From Peribacillus sp. FSL P2-0133 (GTDB lineage Bacteria; Bacillota; Bacilli; Bacillales; DSM-1321): 64,000 nucleotides of DNA. The position numbers were made by a program, and so were the translations under genes. This document shows, piece after piece, positions 6,991-16,033 of the stretch. The stretch is from NCBI RefSeq assembly GCF_037975445.1, contig NZ_CP150254.1:1734001-1798000 (forward strand), in the 5' to 3' direction. Numbering within the stretch: the first letter of the stretch is position 1; each line of letters starts with the position of its first letter. Below the pieces are notes generated by a model. That model made no database searches. It saw nothing but the letters and a program-made list of their open reading frames with translations, and was not told where the DNA came from.

Positions 6991-9027
6991 ATGCGAGCAA
7001 GGGATTTAGTTGTTATATCAAGCGTCATCATGATCGTTGCCATGTTGGTCATTCCATTGCCAACATGGTTGTTAAGTGTTTTACTCCTTTTAAATATCTC
7101 TCTTGCGTTGCTGGTTCTATTGACTACGATGAATATGAAAGAACCCCTCGAATTTTCAATCTTTCCTTCCTTGCTCCTTTTACTGACATTATTCAGGCTG
7201 GGGTTGAATGTTTCGACGACTCGTGCCATTTTGACCTATGGTGATGCTGGAGGAGTTGTAGAAACCTTTGGGTCGTTTGTAGTCGGCGGTAACGTGCTTG
7301 TAGGATTAGTTGTATTCATCATTTTGGTCATTATCAATTTCATCGTCATCACGAAAGGCTCCGAACGGGTCTCGGAGGTAGCGGCAAGGTTTACGCTGGA
7401 TGCGATGCCAGGTAAACAGATGGCCATAGATGCAGATTTAAATGCTGGGATGATCTCCGAAAACGAAGCACGTGCCAGAAGGGAAAAAATCAGTAACGAA
7501 GCAGACTTTTATGGATCCATGGATGGAGCGAGTAAGTTTGTTAAAGGGGACGCCATAGCTGGCATCATCATTGTCATCATTAACTTGATTTTCGGTATGA
7601 TTATTGGCGTCATGCAATTGGATATGAGCTTTGGAGAAGCAGCCGTCCATTTTTCCATGTTATCGGTTGGAGACGGTATCGTGAGTCAGGTACCTGCTTT
7701 ATTGATTTCTACAGCTACGGGTATTGTCGTAACCCGGGCAGCCTCGAACGGAAACCTCGGAGCGGATATTGTTGAACAGTTATTCCAATTTCCCAAAATG
7801 CTTTACCTGACAGCAGCAACCATTTTCCTTTTAGGGTTATTCACTCCCATTTCCGACTTATTCACGATTCCGATCGCTGCTTTATTAGTCGTTGGAGGGT
7901 ATACAATTTCAAGGATACCAAAGCAGGACGAAAGTGAATTACAAGAAATGGAAGAAGCGCTGGAAACCGATGAAATGAAAAGTCCAGAAAGTGTCGTTAA
8001 CCTTTTAAGTATCGACCCGATCGAATTTGAGTTTGGATATGGATTGATTCCGCTTGCGGATGCCAATCAAGGGGGAGACCTGCTGGACCGGGTTGTCATG
8101 ATCCGCAGGCAGCTTGCAATTGAATTGGGGCTCGTGATCCCTGTCGTCAGAATACGTGACAACATTCAGTTGAATCCCAATGAGTATCGGCTGAAGATTA
8201 AAGGAAGTGTCATGGCCAAGGGGGAATTGCTCCTTAATCATTTCTTGGCAATGAGTCCAGGGATGGAGGATGATTCAATAGAGGGAATCGATACGATAGA
8301 ACCGTCTTTCGGTTTACCGGCCAAGTGGATCACGGATGATATGAAAGAACATGCCGAGATGTTGGGTTATACAGTTGTGGACCCGCCAAGTGTTGTATCC
8401 ACTCACTTGACGGAAGTCATAAAGGCCAATGCGCATGAATTATTGGGCAGGCAGGAAACGAAACAATTGATCGATCATCTCCACGAATCGGCACCTATAC
8501 TAGTAGAGGAAGTCACTCCGAATCCCTTGTCCATAGGAGATGTACAAAAGGTATTGGCAAAATTATTGAAGGAAAAAGTTTCAATAAGGAACTTACCGAT
8601 CATTTTCGAAACACTTGCTGATTATGGCAAGCTATCGACTGACACAGATTTGCTTACTGAATATGTAAGGCAGAATTTAGCCAGACAAATAACGAATTCT
8701 TTTATTTCGGATGAAAATAGAATTAAAGTCATAACATTATCGGGGAAAGTGGAAAAGACCATCGCAGATGGTGTACAGCAAACCGAACATGGTAATTTTT
8801 TATCATTGGATCCAACTATATCGCAATCCATATTGGAGGCAATTGCAGCCAAATTGGAAGAGCTGACCCTAATGGATCATCAACCGATCTTACTCTGCTC
8901 TCCAGCAGTAAGGATGTATGCCCGGCAATTAACCGAACGTTATTTTCCTCATGTACCGATTCTTTCATACAATGAACTCGAATCCAATGTAGAAGTACAA
9001 AGTGTAGGGGTGGTGAATTTCGATTGA
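6991..9027 (+). CDS. flhA: Flagellar export apparatus protein FlhA
   Basis: FlhA is the largest export component; its cytoplasmic domain forms a nonameric ring that docks chaperone-substrate complexes and helps convert proton-motive force into export. The 678-residue product has eight predicted membrane segments in roughly the first 310 residues, with the conserved cytoplasmic loop including TLDAMPGKQMAIDADLNAG, and a C-terminal domain from about residue 330. AGGAGAG precedes ATG 6991. The end overlaps flhF by 4 bp. Length is almost identical to B. subtilis FlhA. Confidence 0.99.
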   Translation: MRARDLVVISSVIMIVAMLVIPLPTWLLSVLLLLNISLALLVLLTTMNMKEPLEFSIFPSLLLLLTLFRLGLNVSTTRAILTYGDAGGVVETFGSFVVGGNVLVGLVVFIILVIINFIVITKGSERVSEVAARFTLDAMPGKQMAIDADLNAGMISENEARARREKISNEADFYGSMDGASKFVKGDAIAGIIIVIINLIFGMIIGVMQLDMSFGEAAVHFSMLSVGDGIVSQVPALLISTATGIVVTRAASNGNLGADIVEQLFQFPKMLYLTAATIFLLGLFTPISDLFTIPIAALLVVGGYTISRIPKQDESELQEMEEALETDEMKSPESVVNLLSIDPIEFEFGYGLIPLADANQGGDLLDRVVMIRRQLAIELGLVIPVVRIRDNIQLNPNEYRLKIKGSVMAKGELLLNHFLAMSPGMEDDSIEGIDTIEPSFGLPAKWITDDMKEHAEMLGYTVVDPPSVVSTHLTEVIKANAHELLGRQETKQLIDHLHESAPILVEEVTPNPLSIGDVQKVLAKLLKEKVSIRNLPIIFETLADYGKLSTDTDLLTEYVRQNLARQITNSFISDENRIKVITLSGKVEKTIADGVQQTEHGNFLSLDPTISQSILEAIAAKLEELTLMDHQPILLCSPAVRMYARQLTERYFPHVPILSYNELESNVEVQSVGVVNFD

Positions 9028-10181
9028 AGGTAAAGAAATATTTGGCACAATCAATGAACGAGGCAATAAAGCGAATAAGGGAGGAACTAGGCAGTGATGC
9101 GGTAATCTTAAGTTCAAAGGCTGTATATACTGGTGGTTTCTTAGGATTATTCAAAAAGAGGAATATTGAGGTCATTGCAGCCATAGACCCCGTGTCCCAG
9201 CCTGTCCAAACCGTAACCAAACAAAAATCGAAGAAGTTGCCATCAAAGCTGGAAGTGGCAAGTGATGCCTCTGAACCTAATGAAGGCAATAGGGAAAGTG
9301 CTGACTTAGTAAAAGAAATCGAAGGTTTGAAAGATATGATAAAGAGTTTGCAAATCTATTCACCTGATAGAAAATATCCGGGGAAACTGCAGAAAATCCA
9401 CGAATACCTAACCGAGCAGGAAGTGGATATATCACTTCGGTGCCAAATCATGGATGAACTACTTGAAAAATGGTTCGTTTTTAAACAGCAATCCACTGAT
9501 GAAGAGGTTCAAGTTTGGTTGGAAGAAGCCATGTTCGCGATTTTGGAAAAGGTCGAAAATGGAAAAAACGGGCTGCAAAAAAAGTATATTAATATTGTTG
9601 GCCCAACAGGTGTGGGAAAGACAACGACTCTGGCAAAAGTAGCTGCGGAAACCATGTTGAAGCATGATAAAAAGGTGGCTTTCATTACGACGGATACGTA
9701 CAGGATCGCCGCAATAGATCAACTTAAGACATATGCCAAGATTCTAAACGTTCCCATTGAAGTTGCTTATAATCTGGAAGACTTCAAAAGGGCGGCTGAA
9801 CGTTTCTCCCATTATGATTTTGTTTTTATTGATACGGCAGGAAGGAATTTCCGTAACCCGCAATATGTTAAGGATCTTAATGAAATCATCCATTTTACAG
9901 ATGAGATGGAAACCTATTTAGTGTTGTCATTGACTTCTAAACAAAAGGATATGGAAGATATTTATCGACAGTTTGCTACCATACCGATTAAACAGGTCAT
10001 TTTTACAAAAGCGGACGAAACCTCCACTTTCGGGCCGATATTCAATTTTATACACACTCATAAATTGGGAGCGGCCTATATAACAGATGGACAGAATGTG
10101 CCAGACGATATTGAAATAGCTACATCATCACAGCTATTGAAAATGGCTTTCGGGGCTAAAAAATATGAAAGATCAAGCTGA
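9024..10181 (+). CDS. flhF: Flagellar SRP-type GTPase FlhF
   Basis: FlhF is the third SRP GTPase, alongside Ffh and FtsY, and helps set flagellar position. The 385-residue product has an N-terminal basic segment (KVKKYLAQSMNEAIKRI), a variable B domain and the NG domain. Visible G motifs are GPTGVGKTTTLAKVA (P-loop, about residue 193), DTYRIAAIDQLKTYA, DTAGRN and the TKADE guanine motif. The start is TTG 9024 inside the flhA end, with GGGGTGG at 9007-9013. It overlaps flhG by 17 bp; FlhG activates FlhF's GTPase. Confidence 0.97.
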   Translation: MKVKKYLAQSMNEAIKRIREELGSDAVILSSKAVYTGGFLGLFKKRNIEVIAAIDPVSQPVQTVTKQKSKKLPSKLEVASDASEPNEGNRESADLVKEIEGLKDMIKSLQIYSPDRKYPGKLQKIHEYLTEQEVDISLRCQIMDELLEKWFVFKQQSTDEEVQVWLEEAMFAILEKVENGKNGLQKKYINIVGPTGVGKTTTLAKVAAETMLKHDKKVAFITTDTYRIAAIDQLKTYAKILNVPIEVAYNLEDFKRAAERFSHYDFVFIDTAGRNFRNPQYVKDLNEIIHFTDEMETYLVLSLTSKQKDMEDIYRQFATIPIKQVIFTKADETSTFGPIFNFIHTHKLGAAYITDGQNVPDDIEIATSSQLLKMAFGAKKYERSS

Positions 10182-11031
10182 GAATTTACGAAAAAGATTG
10201 GAAGCCCGCCAAAATAAATCAATCGCCAAAACGATTTCCGTTTTAAGCGGTAAAGGTGGAGTGGGAAAATCAAACTTTACTTTGAATTTTTCCATTGCCT
10301 TATCCCAAAGAGCCAAAAAGGTACTGTTGTTCGACATGGATATCGGTATGGGGAATATTGATATTTTGATAGGTGAACACTCTCCCTGCAGTATTATTGA
10401 TTTTTTTGAAAAAGATTGTAGTTTGAAGGATATCATCATGCCAGGACCGGGAAATATTTCAATCATTACAGGTGGAACAGGGTTGACGGATCTCTTTTCA
10501 CTTGATGAAGATAAGTATACCCGTTTTAATGAAGAATTCAGTTTATTGTTGGCGAATTACGATTATATCTTATTTGATATGGGGGCAGGCATCACTAAGG
10601 ATTCCATGAAATTCCTGTTATGTGTGGATGAATTAGTCGTTATCACGACGCCTGAACCTACTTCTATCATGGATGCATATTCCGCAATGAAATATATCCA
10701 TTCAGTAAATAAAGAGATTCCATTGTTCCTAGTTTGCAATCGGGTTTTCACGAGTAAGGACGGCAAAGAAACGATTAAGCGGCTCCAAAATGCACTAGTG
10801 AAATTTTTGGGACTGGAAACTGTAGCTCTAGGGTACTTGCCAGATGATAGAACCGTTCCCAAATCTGTTACCAAACAAATGCCCTTTCTCCTTTTCGATT
10901 CTGAAGCCGATGTATCCAAAGCCATTGTGGACATTGCTTCGAGATATGCAAATCATTCATTTGGGGAAGAATTGACTTTGCAAAAAAGCCATTTCCTCCA
11001 AAATATGAAGAGATATTTTTTTGGAAAGTAG
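10165..11031 (+). CDS. flhG: MinD-like ATPase FlhG (YlxH)
   Basis: FlhG (YlxH) is a MinD/ParA-type ATPase that regulates flagellar number and pattern with FlhF. The 288-residue product has the deviant Walker A motif LSGKGGVGKSNFTLNF, the switch motifs DMDIGMGN and FDMGAG, and a Lys/Arg-rich C-terminal helix (KSHFLQNMKRYFFGK) typical of a membrane-targeting tail. The N-terminus MKDQAENLRKRLEARQNK matches the DQAxxLR motif that stimulates FlhF. ATG 10165 lies inside flhF, so the two interacting proteins are translationally coupled. Confidence 0.96.
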   Translation: MKDQAENLRKRLEARQNKSIAKTISVLSGKGGVGKSNFTLNFSIALSQRAKKVLLFDMDIGMGNIDILIGEHSPCSIIDFFEKDCSLKDIIMPGPGNISIITGGTGLTDLFSLDEDKYTRFNEEFSLLLANYDYILFDMGAGITKDSMKFLLCVDELVVITTPEPTSIMDAYSAMKYIHSVNKEIPLFLVCNRVFTSKDGKETIKRLQNALVKFLGLETVALGYLPDDRTVPKSVTKQMPFLLFDSEADVSKAIVDIASRYANHSFGEELTLQKSHFLQNMKRYFFGK

Positions 11032-11041
11032 GTCTCCTTAT

Positions 11042-12139
11042 ATGGGTAAAGTAAAAGTGCTGATAGTGGACGATTCTACGTTTATGAGAAAGTTAATTTC
11101 AGAGTTTTTAGCAGAAGATAGCAGGGTGGAAGTCATCGGGACTGCCAGGAATGGAAGAGATGCCATTGACAAAATAAAGGCTTTAAAACCCGATGTCGTG
11201 ACTTTGGATGTGGAAATGCCGATTATGGACGGATTGGAAGCATTAAACCGGATAATGAATGAATGTCCAACCGCTGTAGTCATGTTATCAAGCACCACGA
11301 AAAAAGGAACGGAAAATACATTTGCCGCCATGAACAGTGGAGCCTTTGACTTTGTGGCTAAACCTTCGGGAGCCATTTCATTGGATTTACAAAAAATCAA
11401 GAAAGAACTCCATGAAAAAGTTATGGCTGCCAGCAGGGCAAATGTTCACAAACTAGAAAAAAATGCGAAAAATATTGAAAGAAGCCCATCCGTTTGGGGA
11501 AAATATAGTAAAATAGATTCAACTGAATTGTCAAAAAACGAAAAAAACCAAAAAAAATGGTCCTATGGATACAAGAAGATGATAGTCATCGGTACATCAA
11601 CGGGAGGCCCGAGAGCTCTGCAGACTGTCTTGACAGAACTCCCAGAAGAAATTGATGCTCCCATACTCATTGTCCAGCATATGCCCCCCGGTTTCACAAA
11701 ATCCTTGGCAACACGCCTGAATTCATTATGCAAGATTAAAGTGAAGGAAGCTGAAGAGGGAGAACTGATTCAAAAAGGTGTCGCTTACATCGCACCTGGA
11801 GGTTTTCACTTGAAAGTGAGGAAGGTAGGGATGAGCTGGGCAATCCTTTTGGATCAATCCGAAGTGCGTCATGGACATCGCCCGTCGGTCGATGTGCTAT
11901 TTGAATCGGTAAGTGAAATGAATGATTCTGCGAAAATAGCCGTTATCATGACCGGGATGGGGATGGACGGGTCGAGGGGGCTTACCAATCTTAAACAAAA
12001 GGGTCCTTTAAAAGCGATAGCCGAATCACAGGAGACATCAATCGTTTTTGGTATGCCTAAGGCGGCAATCAGTACCAAGTTAATAGATAGCATAGAGGAT
12101 GTAGAAAAAATAGCTAAAGCGATAATAAGCTATTGTTAA
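11042..12139 (+). CDS. cheB: Chemotaxis protein-glutamate methylesterase CheB
   Basis: CheB demethylates and deamidates chemoreceptors during adaptation. The 365-residue product has an N-terminal receiver (VLIVDDSTFMRKLI, phospho-acceptor D56 in TLDVEMPIMDG), a poorly conserved linker of about 55 residues, and the C-terminal methylesterase domain with catalytic Ser in GTSTGGPRALQ, His in QHMPPGFT and Asp in MTGMGMDGSRG. ATG 11042 gives the usual family start; no strong Shine-Dalgarno is visible. An in-frame TTG at 11021 would add seven residues and overlap flhG, so coupled initiation there cannot be excluded. Confidence 0.97.
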   Translation: MGKVKVLIVDDSTFMRKLISEFLAEDSRVEVIGTARNGRDAIDKIKALKPDVVTLDVEMPIMDGLEALNRIMNECPTAVVMLSSTTKKGTENTFAAMNSGAFDFVAKPSGAISLDLQKIKKELHEKVMAASRANVHKLEKNAKNIERSPSVWGKYSKIDSTELSKNEKNQKKWSYGYKKMIVIGTSTGGPRALQTVLTELPEEIDAPILIVQHMPPGFTKSLATRLNSLCKIKVKEAEEGELIQKGVAYIAPGGFHLKVRKVGMSWAILLDQSEVRHGHRPSVDVLFESVSEMNDSAKIAVIMTGMGMDGSRGLTNLKQKGPLKAIAESQETSIVFGMPKAAISTKLIDSIEDVEKIAKAIISYC

Positions 12140-12160
12140 CACGTGGAGGTGTGAGATTGT

Positions 12161-14203
12161 ATGGATATGAATCAATATATAGAGGTATTTATAGAAGAAA
12201 GTAAAGAACATCTTCAAACGTGCAGCGAACAGTTGCTGGTACTCGAAAAGAACCCGGAAGACCTCTCGATCGTAAACGAAATCTTTCGTTCCGCCCATAC
12301 CTTAAAAGGGATGTCGGCAACTATGGGATATGAGGATCTAGCCAATTTAACTCATAAAATGGAGAATGTGCTGGATGCGATCCGAAACAGTCAAATCGCC
12401 CTTTCGCCTGAATTGTTTGATGTGATATTTTTAGCGGTTGATGATTTAGAAGCAATGGTCATGTCCATTGCTGAAGGTGGAGATGGAAAAAGAAATGTGA
12501 AGGATGTTGTCCATCAGCTGGAAATGATTGAAAAAGGGGAGTCGCCCTTTTCTTCCACCATTGCAGAGATTGCAGCAGCTTCTGCCATCCTAGAAAAGAA
12601 GGAAATGTTTGCGGGAGAGTACGATGAATTTGAATGGACAGTACTTCAACAGTCCAAAGATCAAGGCTTTAACAGCTTCGAAATTTCGATAGGGTTGCGT
12701 GAGGACTGTCTTTTAAAAGCTGCCAGGGTGTTTATGGTTTTCGATGTGCTTGAAAAGTCAGGTGAAGTAATCAAGTCACACCCACCCGTCGAACTTTTGG
12801 AAGAAGAGCAATTCGATCGGCAATTTATGGTCACGATGGTAACAACAGAATCGGGTGAAGAGATAAAGAAAAAAATCATGAAGGTTACCGAAGTGGTTCA
12901 AGTTGTTGTAAATGCACTTGATCTAGAAAGCATGCTGCATGCAGCCAATTCTAACGAGGATAAAGTTACTGAAATTCTAAAACAAGAGTCAAATAATGCC
13001 TTGCTTCCAACTGATAACGATGATAAGAAAAAACAGGCACCCGTTAAGCCGGCATCAAACAAGACCATTCGGGTGAACATTGAGCGGCTTGATATCTTAA
13101 TGAACTTATTCGAGGAACTAGTAATCGATAGAGGCAGACTTGATCAAATTTCCAGAGATTTGGATAATCAAGAGTTGCATGAAACAGTAGAAAGAATGTC
13201 CCGTATAACAAGTGATTTACAAACAATCGTATTGAATATGCGGATGGTGCCAGTGGAAACTGTATTCAATCGTTTTCCTAAAATGGTTCGTCAATTGGCA
13301 AGGGATTTAAACAAGAAAGTCAATTTGGAAATCAACGGTGCCAAAACGGAACTTGATCGTACAGTCATTGATGAAATCGGTGATCCTCTCGTCCATTTAA
13401 TAAGAAACGCCATGGATCATGGAATTGAAACAACTGAAGAACGTTTGGCGAAAGGAAAGAATGAAGAAGGTAAAATCCTGTTAAAAGCATATCACAGCGG
13501 TAATCATGTTTTCATTGAAATCGAGGATGACGGCGCAGGCATCAATAAAGATAGAGTCTTGAACAAGGCCCTATCCAATGGAATATTAACTAAGGAAACT
13601 GCCGCCACCCTAACGGATAAGCAAATCTATGAATTGATATTCGCTTCTGGTTTTTCGACAGCGGAAACCATTTCAGATGTATCGGGACGGGGTGTGGGGC
13701 TGGATGTGGTTAAAAATACTATTGAGTCCCTCGGTGGATCTGTCACGATTGATTCCAAAGAGAATGAAGGATCCATCTTCCTTATTCAACTTCCGCTTAC
13801 ATTGTCCATTATTTCTGTCATGCTGGTTGCAATCCAAAACGAAAAATATGCCATACCGCTTTCTTCCATTATTGAAACAGCAATCATAAAAAAAGCAGAT
13901 ATCATGAATGCCCATAATCAACAAGTTATTGACTACAGGGGGAAGGTTCTACCGCTTCTGTTCTTGAAAGATATATTCGAAGTGCCTATCAGTCAGGAAG
14001 AAGAAGAGTCCCTCTCTGTGGTCATTGTAAGAAAAGGCGATAAATTAGCTGGATTAGTCGTTGATTCATTTATCGGGCAGCTGGAAATCGTTCTGAAGTC
14101 ACTAGGTAATTATTTAACTAGTGCATTTGCAATATCGGGGGCAACGATACTTGGTGATGGTCAAGTTGCTTTAATCATAGATTGCAACACATTGATTCAT
14201 TGA
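12161..14203 (+). CDS. cheA: Chemotaxis sensor histidine kinase CheA
   Basis: CheA autophosphorylates in response to receptors and passes phosphate to CheY and CheB. The 680-residue product contains the P1 Hpt domain with His46 in FRSAHTLKGMSATMG, the P2 substrate-docking domain (about 160-290), P3 dimerisation, the HATPase domain with N box HLIRNAMDHGIE and G boxes EDDGAGI and GRGVGLDVVK, and a CheW-like P5 domain at the C-terminus. GGAGG 12145-12149 lies 11 nt before ATG 12161. A 107-bp gap follows before cheW. Confidence 0.99.
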   Translation: MDMNQYIEVFIEESKEHLQTCSEQLLVLEKNPEDLSIVNEIFRSAHTLKGMSATMGYEDLANLTHKMENVLDAIRNSQIALSPELFDVIFLAVDDLEAMVMSIAEGGDGKRNVKDVVHQLEMIEKGESPFSSTIAEIAAASAILEKKEMFAGEYDEFEWTVLQQSKDQGFNSFEISIGLREDCLLKAARVFMVFDVLEKSGEVIKSHPPVELLEEEQFDRQFMVTMVTTESGEEIKKKIMKVTEVVQVVVNALDLESMLHAANSNEDKVTEILKQESNNALLPTDNDDKKKQAPVKPASNKTIRVNIERLDILMNLFEELVIDRGRLDQISRDLDNQELHETVERMSRITSDLQTIVLNMRMVPVETVFNRFPKMVRQLARDLNKKVNLEINGAKTELDRTVIDEIGDPLVHLIRNAMDHGIETTEERLAKGKNEEGKILLKAYHSGNHVFIEIEDDGAGINKDRVLNKALSNGILTKETAATLTDKQIYELIFASGFSTAETISDVSGRGVGLDVVKNTIESLGGSVTIDSKENEGSIFLIQLPLTLSIISVMLVAIQNEKYAIPLSSIIETAIIKKADIMNAHNQQVIDYRGKVLPLLFLKDIFEVPISQEEEESLSVVIVRKGDKLAGLVVDSFIGQLEIVLKSLGNYLTSAFAISGATILGDGQVALIIDCNTLIH

Positions 14204-14218
14204 ATGGTAGATAAATGG

Positions 14219-14250
14219 GGCAGGGTCATGGGACGTTGGTCGACCGTGCC
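14219..14250 (+). other. Hairpin in the cheA-cheW gap
   Basis: GGCAGGGTC (14219-14227) pairs with GACCGTGCC (14242-14250) with one mismatch around a 14-nt loop. No U-run follows. This is the only notable content of the 107-bp gap besides the cheW ribosome binding site. It may be an mRNA stability or processing element; function is inferred from position only. Confidence 0.5.
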
Positions 14251-14310
14251 GATTCGTATTTCGTCAAGGCTTCACAATCATCATGAGTTTTTTTAAAAGG
14301 AGGGGAATAG

Positions 14311-14766
14311 ATGTCGGAGGATATGAAAGTAATCGTATTTCAAATTAAGGATAAAGAATATGCAATTCCAGTGGATAAGGTCAGTGGTATTGAAAAGCTT
14401 CTGCATATTACCAGAGTTCCAAAGGCAGTAAAATTTGTTAAGGGAGTCATAAATTTAAGGGGTGTAATCACTCCAATTATTGATTTACGGGTTCGTTTTG
14501 GTTTCGAAGAGGTGGAATACGATGAATCAACAAGGATTATCGTCGTCATTCTGGATGATATGGAAGTGGGGCTAATAGTGGACTCTGCCAATGATGTTTT
14601 GGATATTCCAGTGGAGAGTATCGAACCTCAGCCTGAAGTTGTGGGCCATTTGGCTTCAGAATACATTAGCGGAGTGGCTAAAATTGAGAAGCGGCTGCTA
14701 GTCCTAATTAATTTGGAGAAGGCCTTAATTCTGGAAATGACTGAAAAAATGTTAAGAGAAGGATAA
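14311..14766 (+). CDS. cheW: Chemotaxis coupling protein CheW
   Basis: CheW links receptors to CheA. The 151-residue product is a single CheW/SH3-like domain: it opens with KVIVFQIKDKEYAIPVDKVSGIE and contains VKGVINLRGVITPIIDLRVRFG, the receptor/kinase binding face, followed by IIVVILDDMEVGLIVDSANDV. AAAAGGAGGGG at 14297-14307 gives a strong ribosome binding site for ATG 14311. Only 4 bp separate it from cheC. Confidence 0.98.
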   Translation: MSEDMKVIVFQIKDKEYAIPVDKVSGIEKLLHITRVPKAVKFVKGVINLRGVITPIIDLRVRFGFEEVEYDESTRIIVVILDDMEVGLIVDSANDVLDIPVESIEPQPEVVGHLASEYISGVAKIEKRLLVLINLEKALILEMTEKMLREG

Positions 14767-14770
14767 ACAT

Positions 14771-15409
14771 ATGTCATTCATTGAGAAAATCACCCCTCTT
14801 CACCTCGATATTTTGAAGGAAATCGGTAATATAGGTGCAGGGAATGCAGCAACCGCGCTTTCTGCCATACTTAATAGGAAAATTGATATGTATGTTCCTA
14901 ATGTCCGAGTCGTTGCCTTTGATGAAATGATGGAAATAGCTGGCGGGACCGATCAAGTCGTTGCCAGCGTTTTCCTTAGAATAGAAGGTGATGCTTCAGG
15001 GAGTATGTTTTTTATCCTTTCGCTACCTGTAGCTGAATACTTGATTCGTAAGATGACTGGTGATGTGACCTTTTTGATAGATTCAGCACCCTATACTGAA
15101 TTGGCACTCTCTTGCCTTCAGGAATTAGGGAATATTTTATCGGGATCCTATCTCTCTTCCCTTTCTGATTTCACCAGATTGAATATCTATCCATCCGTTC
15201 CATCCTTGAGCATCGATATGGTAGGGGCAACGATCAGTTATGGATTATTGGAATTATCTCAAGTAAGTGACGCAGCCATCGTCATTGATACAGTACTTGA
15301 AAAAGACCAGCTTTTTGCTGACTCCATTAATGGTCATTTCTTTTTATTACCTAATCCCGAATTTTTTGATATCATTTTTTCCGCTTTAGGAGTGTCACCT
15401 AATGACTGA
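14771..15409 (+). CDS. cheC: CheY-P phosphatase CheC
   Basis: CheC dephosphorylates CheY-P and binds CheD as part of the Bacillus adaptation system. The 212-residue product shows both phosphatase signatures: DILKEIGNIGAGNAATALS near the N-terminus and LSCLQELGNILSGSYLSSL near residue 115-135, each with the catalytic Glu and Asn. There is no SpoA domain, which distinguishes it from FliY. It overlaps cheD by 8 bp, consistent with stoichiometric synthesis of the CheC-CheD complex. Confidence 0.97.
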   Translation: MSFIEKITPLHLDILKEIGNIGAGNAATALSAILNRKIDMYVPNVRVVAFDEMMEIAGGTDQVVASVFLRIEGDASGSMFFILSLPVAEYLIRKMTGDVTFLIDSAPYTELALSCLQELGNILSGSYLSSLSDFTRLNIYPSVPSLSIDMVGATISYGLLELSQVSDAAIVIDTVLEKDQLFADSINGHFFLLPNPEFFDIIFSALGVSPND

Positions 15410-15905
15410 ATTGTTAAAGGTCCAGGTTGTTAAGGTTGGAATAGCGGAAATGAATATAATAAAACCTCCCCATACGATTCGTACTTCCGGATTGGGGTCG
15501 TGTGTTGGTGTTGTGATTTATGATGAAAAAAAAGAAATTGCAGGTTTGGCCCATATCATGCTGCCTGACTCTTCACTCGCTAAATCGGGACAGATTAACA
15601 TTGCCAAATTTGCAGATACGGCGATAAAGGAATTAGTGCAAATCTTAGTAAAAGAAGGCGCAAGAATGCCATTCCTAAAAGCGAAGTTGGCTGGCGGAGC
15701 GCAAATGTTTCAATTTGCCTCCGGAGGAGATTTAATGAGAATAGGACCCCGGAATGTGGAAGCTGTCCGGAAAGAGTTATCTGACTTGCGGATTAGAGTC
15801 GTTGCCGAAGATGTTGGCGGGAATAGCGGAAGAACGATCGAATTCAATTTAAATGATTGTTTGCTAAATATTCGGACCGTTACTAAAGGGACTAAAAACA
15901 TATAG
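15402..15905 (+). CDS. cheD: Chemoreceptor glutamine deamidase CheD
   Basis: CheD deamidates receptor glutamines and stimulates CheC. The 167-residue product has the catalytic Cys in SGLGSCVGVVIYDE and His in GLAHIMLPDS, plus the later conserved KLAGGAQMF and NSGRTIEFNL segments. ATG 15402 lies within the cheC end; the upstream AGGAGTG at about 15388-15394 serves as ribosome binding site. It is the last che gene before sigD, and a hairpin follows the stop codon. Confidence 0.97.
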   Translation: MTELLKVQVVKVGIAEMNIIKPPHTIRTSGLGSCVGVVIYDEKKEIAGLAHIMLPDSSLAKSGQINIAKFADTAIKELVQILVKEGARMPFLKAKLAGGAQMFQFASGGDLMRIGPRNVEAVRKELSDLRIRVVAEDVGGNSGRTIEFNLNDCLLNIRTVTKGTKNI

Positions 15906-15912
15906 GATCGGA

Positions 15913-15933
15913 TTTGGCTTTTGAAAAGCCAAA
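15913..15933 (+). other. Hairpin between cheD and sigD
   Basis: TTTGGCTTTT (15913-15922) and AAAAGCCAAA (15924-15933) are perfect complements separated by one base, so the real fold is about eight base pairs closed by a 5-nt loop. It begins 8 nt after the cheD stop and lacks a U-tract. The remaining 100 bp to sigD hold the AGGAGGATG ribosome binding site (16021-16029) but no clear promoter. Confidence 0.65.
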
Positions 15934-16033
15934 AATATGACAGGTACACTTGCTACTGAATTATTATTGTATTTATGGCTTTAGGGGCCGTTTTGATCAC
16001 AAATCGTATATAACAATGTTAGGAGGATGTCCA

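Noticed and set aside
8816-9289. A 157-codon minus-strand frame opposite flhA/flhF
   Set aside because: It is a shadow of two certain genes; no ribosome binding site and implausible composition.
11021-11041. TTG 11021 as the cheB start
   Set aside because: It would add MESRSPY before the conserved receiver start and lies inside flhG; ATG 11042 fits the family better, though upstream Shine-Dalgarno evidence is weak for both.
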